A program made the translations under genes and the position numbers. The notes under the pieces are model-generated. The model worked only from the letters and a program-made list of their open reading frames with translations, was not told where the DNA came from and made no database searches. DNA of 5,052 bases from RAM1 sp040376925 (GTDB taxonomy: Bacteria; Pseudomonadota; Gammaproteobacteria; Burkholderiales; Burkholderiaceae_C). The DNA lies in assembly GCA_040376925.1 (NCBI GenBank), contig JBEIPU010000210.1:1-5052 (forward strand). Reading direction: 5' to 3'. This document shows positions 1 to 5,052 of the stretch, piece by piece; position 1 is the first letter of the stretch, and every line of letters begins with the position of its first letter.

Positions 1-699
1 ATCACCGCCTTCAACGACGACTACGGTGTGGAGGTCCTGCACGCCTGGGGCATGACCGAGATGAGCCCGCTGGGCACGCTGTGCACGCTCAAGAACAAAC
101 ACCTCACGATGTCCGAGGCCGACAAGATGAAGATCCGCCTCAAGCAGGGCCGGGCCATCTTTGGCGTGGACATGAAGATCGTGGGTGATGACGGCAATGA
201 GCTGCCCTGGGACGGCAAGGCCTTTGGCGACCTGTACGTCAAGGGCCCGTGGATCGTGCGCGAATACTTCAAGGGCGAGGGCGGCGACCCGCTGCGAGAC
301 GGCTGGTTCCCCACCGGGGACGTCGCCACGATTGACCCTGACGGCTACATGCAGATCACCGACCGCAGCAAGGACGTGATCAAGTCCGGCGGCGAATGGA
401 TCAGCTCCATCGACATCGAAAACATTGCCGTGGCGCACCCGGGCGTGGCCATGGCCGCCTGCGTGGGCATGCCGCATCCCAAATGGGATGAACGCCCCAT
501 CGTGGCCGTGGTCAAAAAGCCGGGCGCCGAAGTCACGAAGGAAGAGCTGCTGGAGTTCTACAAAGGCAAGGCCGTGGCCAAGTGGCAGGTGCCCGACGAC
601 GTGGTGTTCGTCGATGCGATCCCGCTGGGCGCCACCGGCAAGATGCTCAAGACCCGCCTGCGTGAAATGCTCAAGGACTACAAGCTGCCAAACCTTTGA
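1..699 (+). CDS. Acyl-CoA synthetase (AMP-dependent ligase), C-terminal part, 5' truncated by window
   Basis: The reading frame is open from base 1 and ends at TGA 697-699, giving 232 residues; the start lies outside the window. Members of this family run to about 540-550 residues, so roughly the last 40% is present. These enzymes activate a carboxylic acid with ATP to an acyl-AMP and then form the acyl-CoA, normally in the cytoplasm. Adenylate-forming motifs appear in order: WGMTEMSP (bases 46-69), the GWFPTGD motif ending in the ATP-ribose Asp at 319-321, the hinge DRSKD (361-375), KSGGEW (382-399), and a C-terminal ATGKMLK whose likely catalytic Lys is codon 640-642. All key residues visible in this part are intact. 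It resembles medium/long-chain fatty acid and DmdB-type (3-methylthiopropionate) CoA ligases. The acid substrate cannot be told from this fragment. It is followed on the same strand by a LivK-type transporter, suggesting a shared pathway. Confidence 0.93.
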   Translation: MTAFNDDYGVEVLHAWGMTEMSPLGTLCTLKNKHLTMSEADKMKIRLKQGRAIFGVDMKIVGDDGNELPWDGKAFGDLYVKGPWIVREYFKGEGGDPLRDGWFPTGDVATIDPDGYMQITDRSKDVIKSGGEWISSIDIENIAVAHPGVAMAACVGMPHPKWDERPIVAVVKKPGAEVTKEELLEFYKGKAVAKWQVPDDVVFVDAIPLGATGKMLKTRLREMLKDYKLPNL

Positions 700-763
700 A
701 GCTGCACTGCAGAACACACTGCGCGCGCACCACTTTGGCCCCTGTCGCATGGGCGATAGAAAC

Positions 764-779
764 GCCCCTGCTTAGGGGC
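764..779. repeat. Short perfect inverted repeat in leader
   Basis: GCCCCT (764-769) and AGGGGC (774-779) form a 6-bp GC-rich stem around the loop GCTT. No T-run follows on the + strand, so it is not a standard intrinsic terminator for the ligase gene. It might be an RNA stem in the 5' leader of the binding-protein mRNA, an operator, or chance in GC-rich DNA. Confidence 0.4.
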
Positions 780-837
780 AATCCCTGAGCGTTGCACTGC
801 ACAAAAACCAGTACGCTGCGCTCTGTCAGTCAACCAT

Positions 838-841
838 GGAG
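838..841 (+). promoter_or_regulatory. Ribosome binding site that sets the binding-protein start
   Basis: GGAG sits 6 bases upstream of ATG 848-850. An in-frame ATG at 836 overlaps this site and has no good Shine-Dalgarno of its own. Starting at 848 gives a clean signal peptide beginning MKF, whereas starting at 836 would add METR ahead of it. The start at 848 is therefore preferred. Confidence 0.75.
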
Positions 842-847
842 ACACGA

Positions 848-2080
848 ATGAAATTTGCCGTCAAAGCCGTTGCCGCATCCGCCATCTTGCTTGCCGCAGG
901 CGCCGCATTTGCCCAAAAGGGCGAGACCGTCAAAATGGTCCGCATCGACCCCCTGACCGGCCTGCTGGGCCCCGTGGGCGTGAGCCAGATGAAGGGCTAC
1001 CAGTTCTTCGCCGAAAAGTACTCCGGCGCGGGCAACCCCGCCGGCGTCAAGTTCGACATCACCTTCATCGACAACAAGCTCAGCCCCGCTGAAAGCCTGA
1101 ACGCACTGAAGGCGGCCATCGACCAGGGCGCACGCTACATCGTGCAGGGCAACGGCTCGTCGGTGGCGCTGGCGCTGATCGACGCGGTCAACAAGCACAA
1201 CGAGCGCAACCCCGGCAAAGAGGTGCTGTACCTCAACGACTCTGCCGTGGACCCGGACCTGACCAACAGCAAGTGCAGCTACTGGCACTTCCGCTTTGAC
1301 GCCGACACGTCGATGAAGATGGAAGCCATGTCCAGCTTCATGGCCGAGCAGAAGGACATCAAGAACGTCTACATCCTGGGCCAGAACTACTCGCACGGTG
1401 TGCAGGTGGCCAAGTACGCCAAGGAAACCCTGGCCCGCAAGCGCCCGGACATCAAGATCGTGGGCGAAGACCTGCACCCGCTGGCCCAGGTGCGCGACTT
1501 CGCGCCCTACATCGCCAAGATCAAGGCCTCGGGCGCCGACACGGTGATCACCGGCAACTGGGGCTCGGACCTGTCCTTGCTGGTCAAGGCGGCCAACGAA
1601 GGCGGCTATAACGGCAAGTTCTTCACCTACTACGCCGGCGTGACCGGCACGCCCACGGCGCTGGGCGCGGCCGCCGCCGGGCGCGTGTACCAGGTGGCCT
1701 ACAACCACTACAACATGGGCGGCCAGATGGACAAGTGGATGAACGAGTTCAAGGCCAAGTACAACGACGACTTCTACACGGGCTCGACCATCCGCATCTT
1801 TGAAACCCTGGGCGCGGCCATGGCCAAGGCCAAGTCCACCGACCCGGTCAAGGTGGCCGCGGCGCTGGAAGGCATCAAGGTCAAGAGCTTCAACGGCGAA
1901 GTGGAAATCCGCAAGGCCGACCACCAGCTGCAGCAGCCGCTGTACATGTCGGTCTGGCAGAAGGCCGACAAGAAGTACCCCTACAGCCCCGAGAACACCG
2001 GCATGACGCTGGTGCCCCTGAAGGAGTACCCCAACTACGTGTCCAGCACGCCCACCAGCTGCCAGATGAAGCGCCCCTGA
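848..2080 (+). CDS. Periplasmic substrate-binding protein of a LivK-like (HAAT family) ABC transporter
   Basis: The product of 410 residues is the solute receptor of a branched-chain-amino-acid-type ABC importer and acts in the periplasm. Residues 1-22 form a classic Sec signal peptide: basic MKFAVK, a hydrophobic Ala/Leu core, and an AFA cleavage site before Gln23. There is no lipobox Cys, so the mature protein should be soluble. The rest fits the type I periplasmic binding fold (Peripla_BP_6), with an N-lobe start near VKMVRIDPLTGLLGPVG, a conserved GNGSSVALALIDAVNKHN region, and a second lobe with NVYILGQNYSHG and DTVITGNWGSD. Two cysteines, Cys143 and Cys405, are the only ones outside the signal peptide and could form a disulfide. 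The gene is followed at once by a strong terminator-like hairpin and then the permease genes. The ligand is not determinable from sequence; automatic annotation would say branched-chain amino acid, but the ligase next door points to an organic acid as an alternative. Confidence 0.93.
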   Translation: MKFAVKAVAASAILLAAGAAFAQKGETVKMVRIDPLTGLLGPVGVSQMKGYQFFAEKYSGAGNPAGVKFDITFIDNKLSPAESLNALKAAIDQGARYIVQGNGSSVALALIDAVNKHNERNPGKEVLYLNDSAVDPDLTNSKCSYWHFRFDADTSMKMEAMSSFMAEQKDIKNVYILGQNYSHGVQVAKYAKETLARKRPDIKIVGEDLHPLAQVRDFAPYIAKIKASGADTVITGNWGSDLSLLVKAANEGGYNGKFFTYYAGVTGTPTALGAAAAGRVYQVAYNHYNMGGQMDKWMNEFKAKYNDDFYTGSTIRIFETLGAAMAKAKSTDPVKVAAALEGIKVKSFNGEVEIRKADHQLQQPLYMSVWQKADKKYPYSPENTGMTLVPLKEYPNYVSSTPTSCQMKRP

Positions 2081-2099
2081 TTCCAGTGGGGTGACACTC

Positions 2100-2141
2100 A
2101 GGAGCCCGTACGGGTGCACCGTATCGGGCTCCTTTATTTTT
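2100..2141 (+). terminator. Rho-independent terminator between binding-protein and permease genes
   Basis: AGGAGCCCG (2100-2108) pairs perfectly with CGGGCTCCT (2125-2133). After a single bulged T (2124) the stem continues with TACGG (2109-2113) against CCGTA (2119-2123), closing on the five-base loop GTGCA. A T-rich tail, TTTATTTTT (2133-2141), follows immediately. It lies 19 bases after the binding-protein stop and ends 24 bases before livH, leaving no room for a full separate promoter downstream. The likely role is partial termination that protects the upstream message and lowers permease expression relative to the binding protein. Confidence 0.88.
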
Positions 2142-2165
2142 GATCGCTGAGGAAGGTCGGACGAC

Positions 2166-3200
2166 ATGGAGTTTTTCATCATCTCGATGCTCAACGGGGT
2201 GAGCTACGGGCTGCTGCTGTTCATGCTCAGCTCGGGGCTCACGTTGATCTTCAGCATGATGGGCGTGCTGAATTTTGCGCACGCCAGCTTTTACATGGTG
2301 GGCGCCTACGTGGGCTACAGCATCTCCAAATTCGTGGGGTTCTGGCCCGCGCTGGTGCTGGCGCCACTGGTGGTGGGCGCCATGGGGGCGCTGTTTGAGC
2401 GCTGGTCGCTGCGCAAGGTGCACAAGTACGGCCACGTGCCCGAGCTGCTGGTGACTTTTGGCCTGTCGTACGTGATCGTCGAGCTGGTGCAGCTGGTGTG
2501 GGGCCGCATTGCGGTGGAATTCCGCCCGCCCGAGGTGCTGCAGGGGCCGGCCTTCACGCTGATCAACCATTCGGTCGACGGCCTGCGCCTGCTTTGGGGC
2601 GCCGCGCCCGCCGGTGCCTGCCAGGTGGCCGATGCCGCGGTGCGCGTGGTGTGCTCACCGTTCCCGGCCACGCGCGGCTTCATGATGCTGGTGGCGCTGG
2701 TCATGCTCGTTTCCGTGTGGCTGCTGCTCACGCGCACGCGCATCGGCCTGGTGATCCAGGCCGCGCTGACCCACCCCGATGCGGTGGAGTCGCTGGGGCA
2801 CAACGTGCCGCGCGTGTTCATGCTGGTGTTTGGCGCCGGCACGGCGCTGGCCGGCCTGGCCGGCGTGATCGGCGGCAGCACCTTCCTGACCGAACCGTCC
2901 ATGGCGGCCACGGTGGGCTCGGTGATCTTCGTGGTGGTGGTGGTCGGCGGCATGGGCTCGCTTTCGGGCGCGTTCATCGCGTCCATCCTGATCGGCACCA
3001 TCCAGACCTTCGCCGTGGCGTTTGACTATTCCGTGGGTTCGGTGGCGGCGCAGCTGGGCATCCAGCTCAGCGCGGCGGCCAAGGCCAACACGCTGACCAC
3101 GCTCACCCTGTCACAGGTCGCGCCGATCCTGCCGTACCTGTTCCTGGTGCTGATCCTGATCTTCCGCCCCCGGGGCCTGCTGGGCACGCGCGAGGGCTGA
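2166..3200 (+). CDS. livH: ABC transporter inner-membrane permease, LivH type
   Basis: This 344-residue hydrophobic protein is one of the two channel-forming subunits of a HAAT-family importer. The start ATG is preceded by GGAAGG at 2151-2156 with a 9-base spacer. Family traits include an N-terminal MLNGVSYGLLLFMLSSGLTL helix, then GVLNFAHASFYMVGAY, FERWSLRKV, and LLVTFGLSY. The cytoplasmic coupling region is near residues 189-216 (TRTRIGLVIQAAL, then ESLGHNVPRV), followed by GTALAGLAGVIGG, VVVVGGMGSLSGAFIAS, and the closing FRPRGLLG. It is longer than E. coli LivH (308 residues). The extra length lies mainly in a non-membrane stretch at about 115-170, which carries Cys152 and Cys163, and in an Ala/Leu/Thr-rich segment at about 285-318. 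The gene sits just after the terminator hairpin and 4 bases before livM. The family call is secure; the transported solute is not known. Confidence 0.93.
   Translation: MEFFIISMLNGVSYGLLLFMLSSGLTLIFSMMGVLNFAHASFYMVGAYVGYSISKFVGFWPALVLAPLVVGAMGALFERWSLRKVHKYGHVPELLVTFGLSYVIVELVQLVWGRIAVEFRPPEVLQGPAFTLINHSVDGLRLLWGAAPAGACQVADAAVRVVCSPFPATRGFMMLVALVMLVSVWLLLTRTRIGLVIQAALTHPDAVESLGHNVPRVFMLVFGAGTALAGLAGVIGGSTFLTEPSMAATVGSVIFVVVVVGGMGSLSGAFIASILIGTIQTFAVAFDYSVGSVAAQLGIQLSAAAKANTLTTLTLSQVAPILPYLFLVLILIFRPRGLLGTREG
3192..3196 (+). promoter_or_regulatory. livM ribosome binding site inside the end of livH
   Basis: GAGGG lies 8 bases upstream of ATG 3205 and within the last codons of livH. With only 4 bases between the livH stop and the livM start, translation of the two permeases is probably coupled, which would help keep the heterodimer partners balanced. 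Confidence 0.65.
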
Positions 3201-3204
3201 CACC

Positions 3205-4500
3205 ATGCATAAAAACTACTACGAATTCAAACCGCTGAACATCGGGCGCTGGGTGGTCTGGGGCCTGTTTGCGCTGCTGCTGGCGCTGGCGCCTCTGGTG
3301 TTCACCAGCGGGCTGTCCATCACCATGCTGTCGCAGATGGGCATCGCCATCATTGCCTGCCTGTCCTACAACATCCTGCTGGGCCAGGGCGGCATGCTGA
3401 GCTTCGGCCATGCGGTGTATACCGGCCTGGGCTCGTTCCTGGCCATCCATGCACTCAACATGGTCAGCGCAGGCTCCCTGCCGCTGCCTGTCTCCCTGGT
3501 GCCCATCGTGGGCGGCATTGCCGGCATGTTCTTTGCCGCGCTGCTGGGCTGGGTCACCACGCGCAAGTCGGGCACCACCTTTGCCATGATCACGCTGGGC
3601 ATCGGCGAGCTGGTGTTTGCCATGTCGCTGATGATCCCGGAGTTTTTCGGCGGCGAGGGCGGCATCAACGCCAACCGCGTGGTGGGCAAGCCCTTCATGG
3701 GCATCAGCTTCGGCCCGCCGATCCAGGTGTACTACCTGATCGCGGTGTACACCTTTGTGGCGGTAGCGCTGATGTTTGCCTTCACGCGCACGCCGCTGGG
3801 CCGCATCCTGAACGCGGTGCGCGACAACCCCGAGCGCGTGGAATTCGTGGGCTACAACACCCAGAAGGTGCGCTACCTGGCCTTCATCATCGCGGGCTTC
3901 TTTGCGGGCATCTCGGGTGGCCTGGCGGCCCTCAACTTTGAAATCGTCACCGCCGAAGTGGTGGGCGCGGCCCGCTCGGGCGGCTATCTGCTGTTCACCT
4001 TCCTCGGCGGGGCCACGTTCTTCTTCGGGCCCATCATCGGCGCCATCCTGATGGTGCTGGCGTTCATCCTGTTCAGCGAATTCACCTCGGCCTGGCTGCT
4101 GTACCTGGGCTTGATCTTCCTGTTCATGGTGATGTACGCGCCTGGCGGTATTGCCAGCCTGATCATGATGAACCTGCGCGTGGCGGCATTTGGCCGGCTG
4201 CGCGAGCTGTGGGTGAGCTACCTGGCGCTGGCCGTTACGGCGCTGGTGGCGCTTACGGGTGCCGCCGCGATCATCGAGATGGTCTACCACCTGCAGCTCA
4301 ATTCGGCGCAGGGCAGCACGCTGAAGTTCATGGGCGCGGTGCTGGACACCAGGAGCGTGAACAGCTGGTTTGGCGCGGTGTTTGTGCTGGGCACGGGCAT
4401 CGGCCTGTTTGAAATCGCCCGGCGCGAGTTTTCCCGCCAATGGGGTGAGATCCAGGAATTCATCGAAAAGGAAATCAAGCGCCGGGAGGCAATGCAATGA
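3205..4500 (+). CDS. livM: ABC transporter inner-membrane permease, LivM type, with C-terminal two-helix extension
   Basis: This 431-residue polytopic protein is the second channel subunit, partner of the LivH product. The core, residues about 17-325, shows LivM hallmarks: SYNILLGQGGMLSFGHAVY (54-72), GTTFAMITLGIGE (123-135), GGEGGINA (149-156), the coupling region FTRTPLGRILNAVRDNPERVEFVGYN (193-218), GFFAGISGGLAAL (231-243), and FLGGATFFFGPIIGA (266-280), ending near MVMYAPGGIASL. Beyond the point where many LivM proteins end come about 100 more residues: a hydrophobic helix at about 336-357, a polar loop of roughly 28 residues, a second helix at about 388-403, and a highly charged tail EFIEKEIKRREAMQ. 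E. coli LivM has a similar total length, but its extra sequence is at the N-terminus, so equal length is misleading. The stop overlaps the livG start by ATGA. The extension keeps the same codon style, so it looks native rather than fused by error. Confidence 0.93.
   Translation: MHKNYYEFKPLNIGRWVVWGLFALLLALAPLVFTSGLSITMLSQMGIAIIACLSYNILLGQGGMLSFGHAVYTGLGSFLAIHALNMVSAGSLPLPVSLVPIVGGIAGMFFAALLGWVTTRKSGTTFAMITLGIGELVFAMSLMIPEFFGGEGGINANRVVGKPFMGISFGPPIQVYYLIAVYTFVAVALMFAFTRTPLGRILNAVRDNPERVEFVGYNTQKVRYLAFIIAGFFAGISGGLAALNFEIVTAEVVGAARSGGYLLFTFLGGATFFFGPIIGAILMVLAFILFSEFTSAWLLYLGLIFLFMVMYAPGGIASLIMMNLRVAAFGRLRELWVSYLALAVTALVALTGAAAIIEMVYHLQLNSAQGSTLKFMGAVLDTRSVNSWFGAVFVLGTGIGLFEIARREFSRQWGEIQEFIEKEIKRREAMQ
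4484..4489 (+). promoter_or_regulatory. livG ribosome binding site inside livM
   Basis: GGGAGG lies 7 bases before ATG 4497 and within the last codons of livM. A closer ATG at 4492 is in the livM frame (its penultimate Met) and cannot start livG, so 4497 is the start. The ATGA stop/start overlap indicates translational coupling. Confidence 0.7.
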
Positions 4501-5052
4501 GCACCTACGCACTTGAACTGAAAGACCTGCGCAAGAGCTTCGGCAAGACCGAGATCATCCGCGGTGCCAACCTGGCGGTCGAGGCCGGCCAGCGCGTGGC
4601 CATCATCGGGCCCAACGGCGCGGGCAAGTCCACGCTGTTCAACCTGATCAGCGGCCGCTTCGAGCCCACCAGCGGCGACGTGCTGCTCAACGGCCAGCGC
4701 ATCAACGGCATGAAGCCGTTCGAGATCAACCGCCTGGGGCTGTCGCGCAGCTTCCAGATCACCAACATCTTTCCCAAGCTCAGCGTGTTCGAGAACCTGC
4801 GATGCAGCGTGCTGTGGAGCCTGGGCTACAAGTACACCTTCCTGAAATTCCTGGCCGACCTGGACGACGCCAACGACCGCGCCGAGGAACTGATGGAGAT
4901 GATCAAGCTGGACAAGAAACGCGACGTGCTGGCCGTGAACCTGACCTATGCCGAGCAGCGCGCGCTGGAGATCGGCATCACCATTGGCGGCGGCGCCGGC
5001 GTGATCCTGCTGGACGAACCCACGGCCGGCATGAGCCGCAGCGAGACCAGCC
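4497..5052 (+). CDS. livG: ABC transporter ATP-binding protein, LivG type, 3' truncated by window
   Basis: The frame runs from ATG 4497 open to the window end, giving 185 complete codons of a protein expected at about 250-260 residues. It is the cytoplasmic ATPase that, usually with LivF, drives import through LivH/LivM. Visible parts are an N-terminal beta region (ALELKDLRKSFGKTEIIRGA), Walker A GPNGAGKST (residues 38-46), the Q-loop with Gln87 in SRSFQIT, the LivG-type FPKLSVFENL (92-101), the ABC signature region LTYAEQRALEIG (149-160), and Walker B VILLDEP (169-175) with catalytic Glu174. A TAGMS D-loop follows. The switch His lies beyond the window. The signature departs from the usual LivG form LSYGQQRRLEIARAL: Thr, Ala and Glu replace Ser, Gly and Gln, and GITI follows where ARAL is usual. 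Walker A and B are intact, so activity is expected. It overlaps livM by ATGA; a livF gene would be expected next. Confidence 0.93.
   Translation, partial: MSTYALELKDLRKSFGKTEIIRGANLAVEAGQRVAIIGPNGAGKSTLFNLISGRFEPTSGDVLLNGQRINGMKPFEINRLGLSRSFQITNIFPKLSVFENLRCSVLWSLGYKYTFLKFLADLDDANDRAEELMEMIKLDKKRDVLAVNLTYAEQRALEIGITIGGGAGVILLDEPTAGMSRSETS

Larger units (their letters stand above)
700..847 (+). other. Intergenic leader between ligase and binding-protein genes
   Basis: This 148-base gap has no credible gene. It is less purely GC-coding in character than its flanks and holds a perfect hairpin (764-779), an overlapping alternative hairpin (751-767) and two copies of the 9-mer TGCACTGCA (703-711 and 793-801). 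A promoter for the binding-protein gene probably lies here, but no good sigma-70 match is visible. The best candidate is TTGCAC at 792-797 with TACGCT at 813-818, which is weak because the spacer is only 15 bases and the -10 matches 3 of 6. No T-rich intrinsic terminator follows the ligase gene, so read-through from the ligase is also possible. Confidence 0.5.

Noticed and set aside
764..779. Intrinsic terminator for the ligase gene
   Set aside because: The stem is only 6 bp and is followed by AATCCCTG with no T-tract, so it does not meet the usual form.
777..790. Possible sigma-54 promoter (GG and GC spaced by 10 bases)
   Set aside because: The -12 part reads GAGC rather than TTGC and the -24 part matches poorly; the spacing alone is expected often by chance in GC-rich DNA.
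836..847. Upstream in-frame ATG for the binding-protein gene
   Set aside because: It lacks its own Shine-Dalgarno and overlaps the GGAG that serves ATG 848; the 848 start gives a standard signal peptide.
830..2194. Long open frame of 454 codons on the minus strand opposite the binding-protein gene
   Set aside because: It lies opposite a clear gene, is rich in His, Val, Gly and Arg as expected for an antisense shadow of GC-rich codons, has no recognisable domain and runs through the terminator hairpin.
2498..3025. Alternative + strand frame of 175 codons inside livH
   Set aside because: Gly/Arg/His-rich frame-shifted reading of livH with no ribosome binding site or domain; the livH frame is continuous and convincing.
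3103..4512. Long open frame of 469 codons on the minus strand opposite livM
   Set aside because: The translation is a low-complexity His/Gln/Arg/Ala-rich sequence typical of antisense shadows, with no family motif, while the opposite strand encodes an unmistakable LivM.

Overview
This window is a high-GC bacterial segment with strong G/C preference at third codon positions. All genes lie on the + strand. The protein sequences resemble those of Burkholderiales, most likely Comamonadaceae such as Acidovorax, Variovorax or Polaromonas relatives. That assignment rests on recalled similarity and composition, since there is no rRNA or other marker here.

Layout: (1) 1-699 is the 3' part of an acyl-CoA synthetase of the AMP-binding family. 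(2) 700-847 is an intergenic leader with small inverted repeats and a repeated 9-mer. (3) 848-2080 encodes a secreted periplasmic substrate-binding protein of the LivK/Peripla_BP_6 type. (4) 2100-2141 is a strong Rho-independent terminator-like hairpin. (5) 2166-3200 is a LivH-type permease, 3205-4500 a LivM-type permease with a long C-terminal extension, and 4497-5052 the first 185 codons of a LivG-type ATPase cut by the window end. livH and livM are 4 bases apart, and livM and livG overlap by ATGA, so these three genes form a tight, probably translationally coupled unit.

How they work together: the binding protein captures a small solute in the periplasm, the LivH/LivM pair forms the inner-membrane channel, and LivG (with a LivF expected just downstream) powers import. 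The CoA ligase directly upstream on the same strand suggests, as inference only, that the solute may be a carboxylic acid activated to a CoA thioester after uptake rather than a branched-chain amino acid. The hairpin between the binding-protein gene and the permeases offers a simple way to make more binding protein than membrane components.

I see no mobile element, CRISPR array, tRNA or rRNA, and no clearly undescribed system. The most distinctive points are the two-helix C-terminal extension of LivM, the divergent ABC signature of LivG, and the ligase-transporter pairing.
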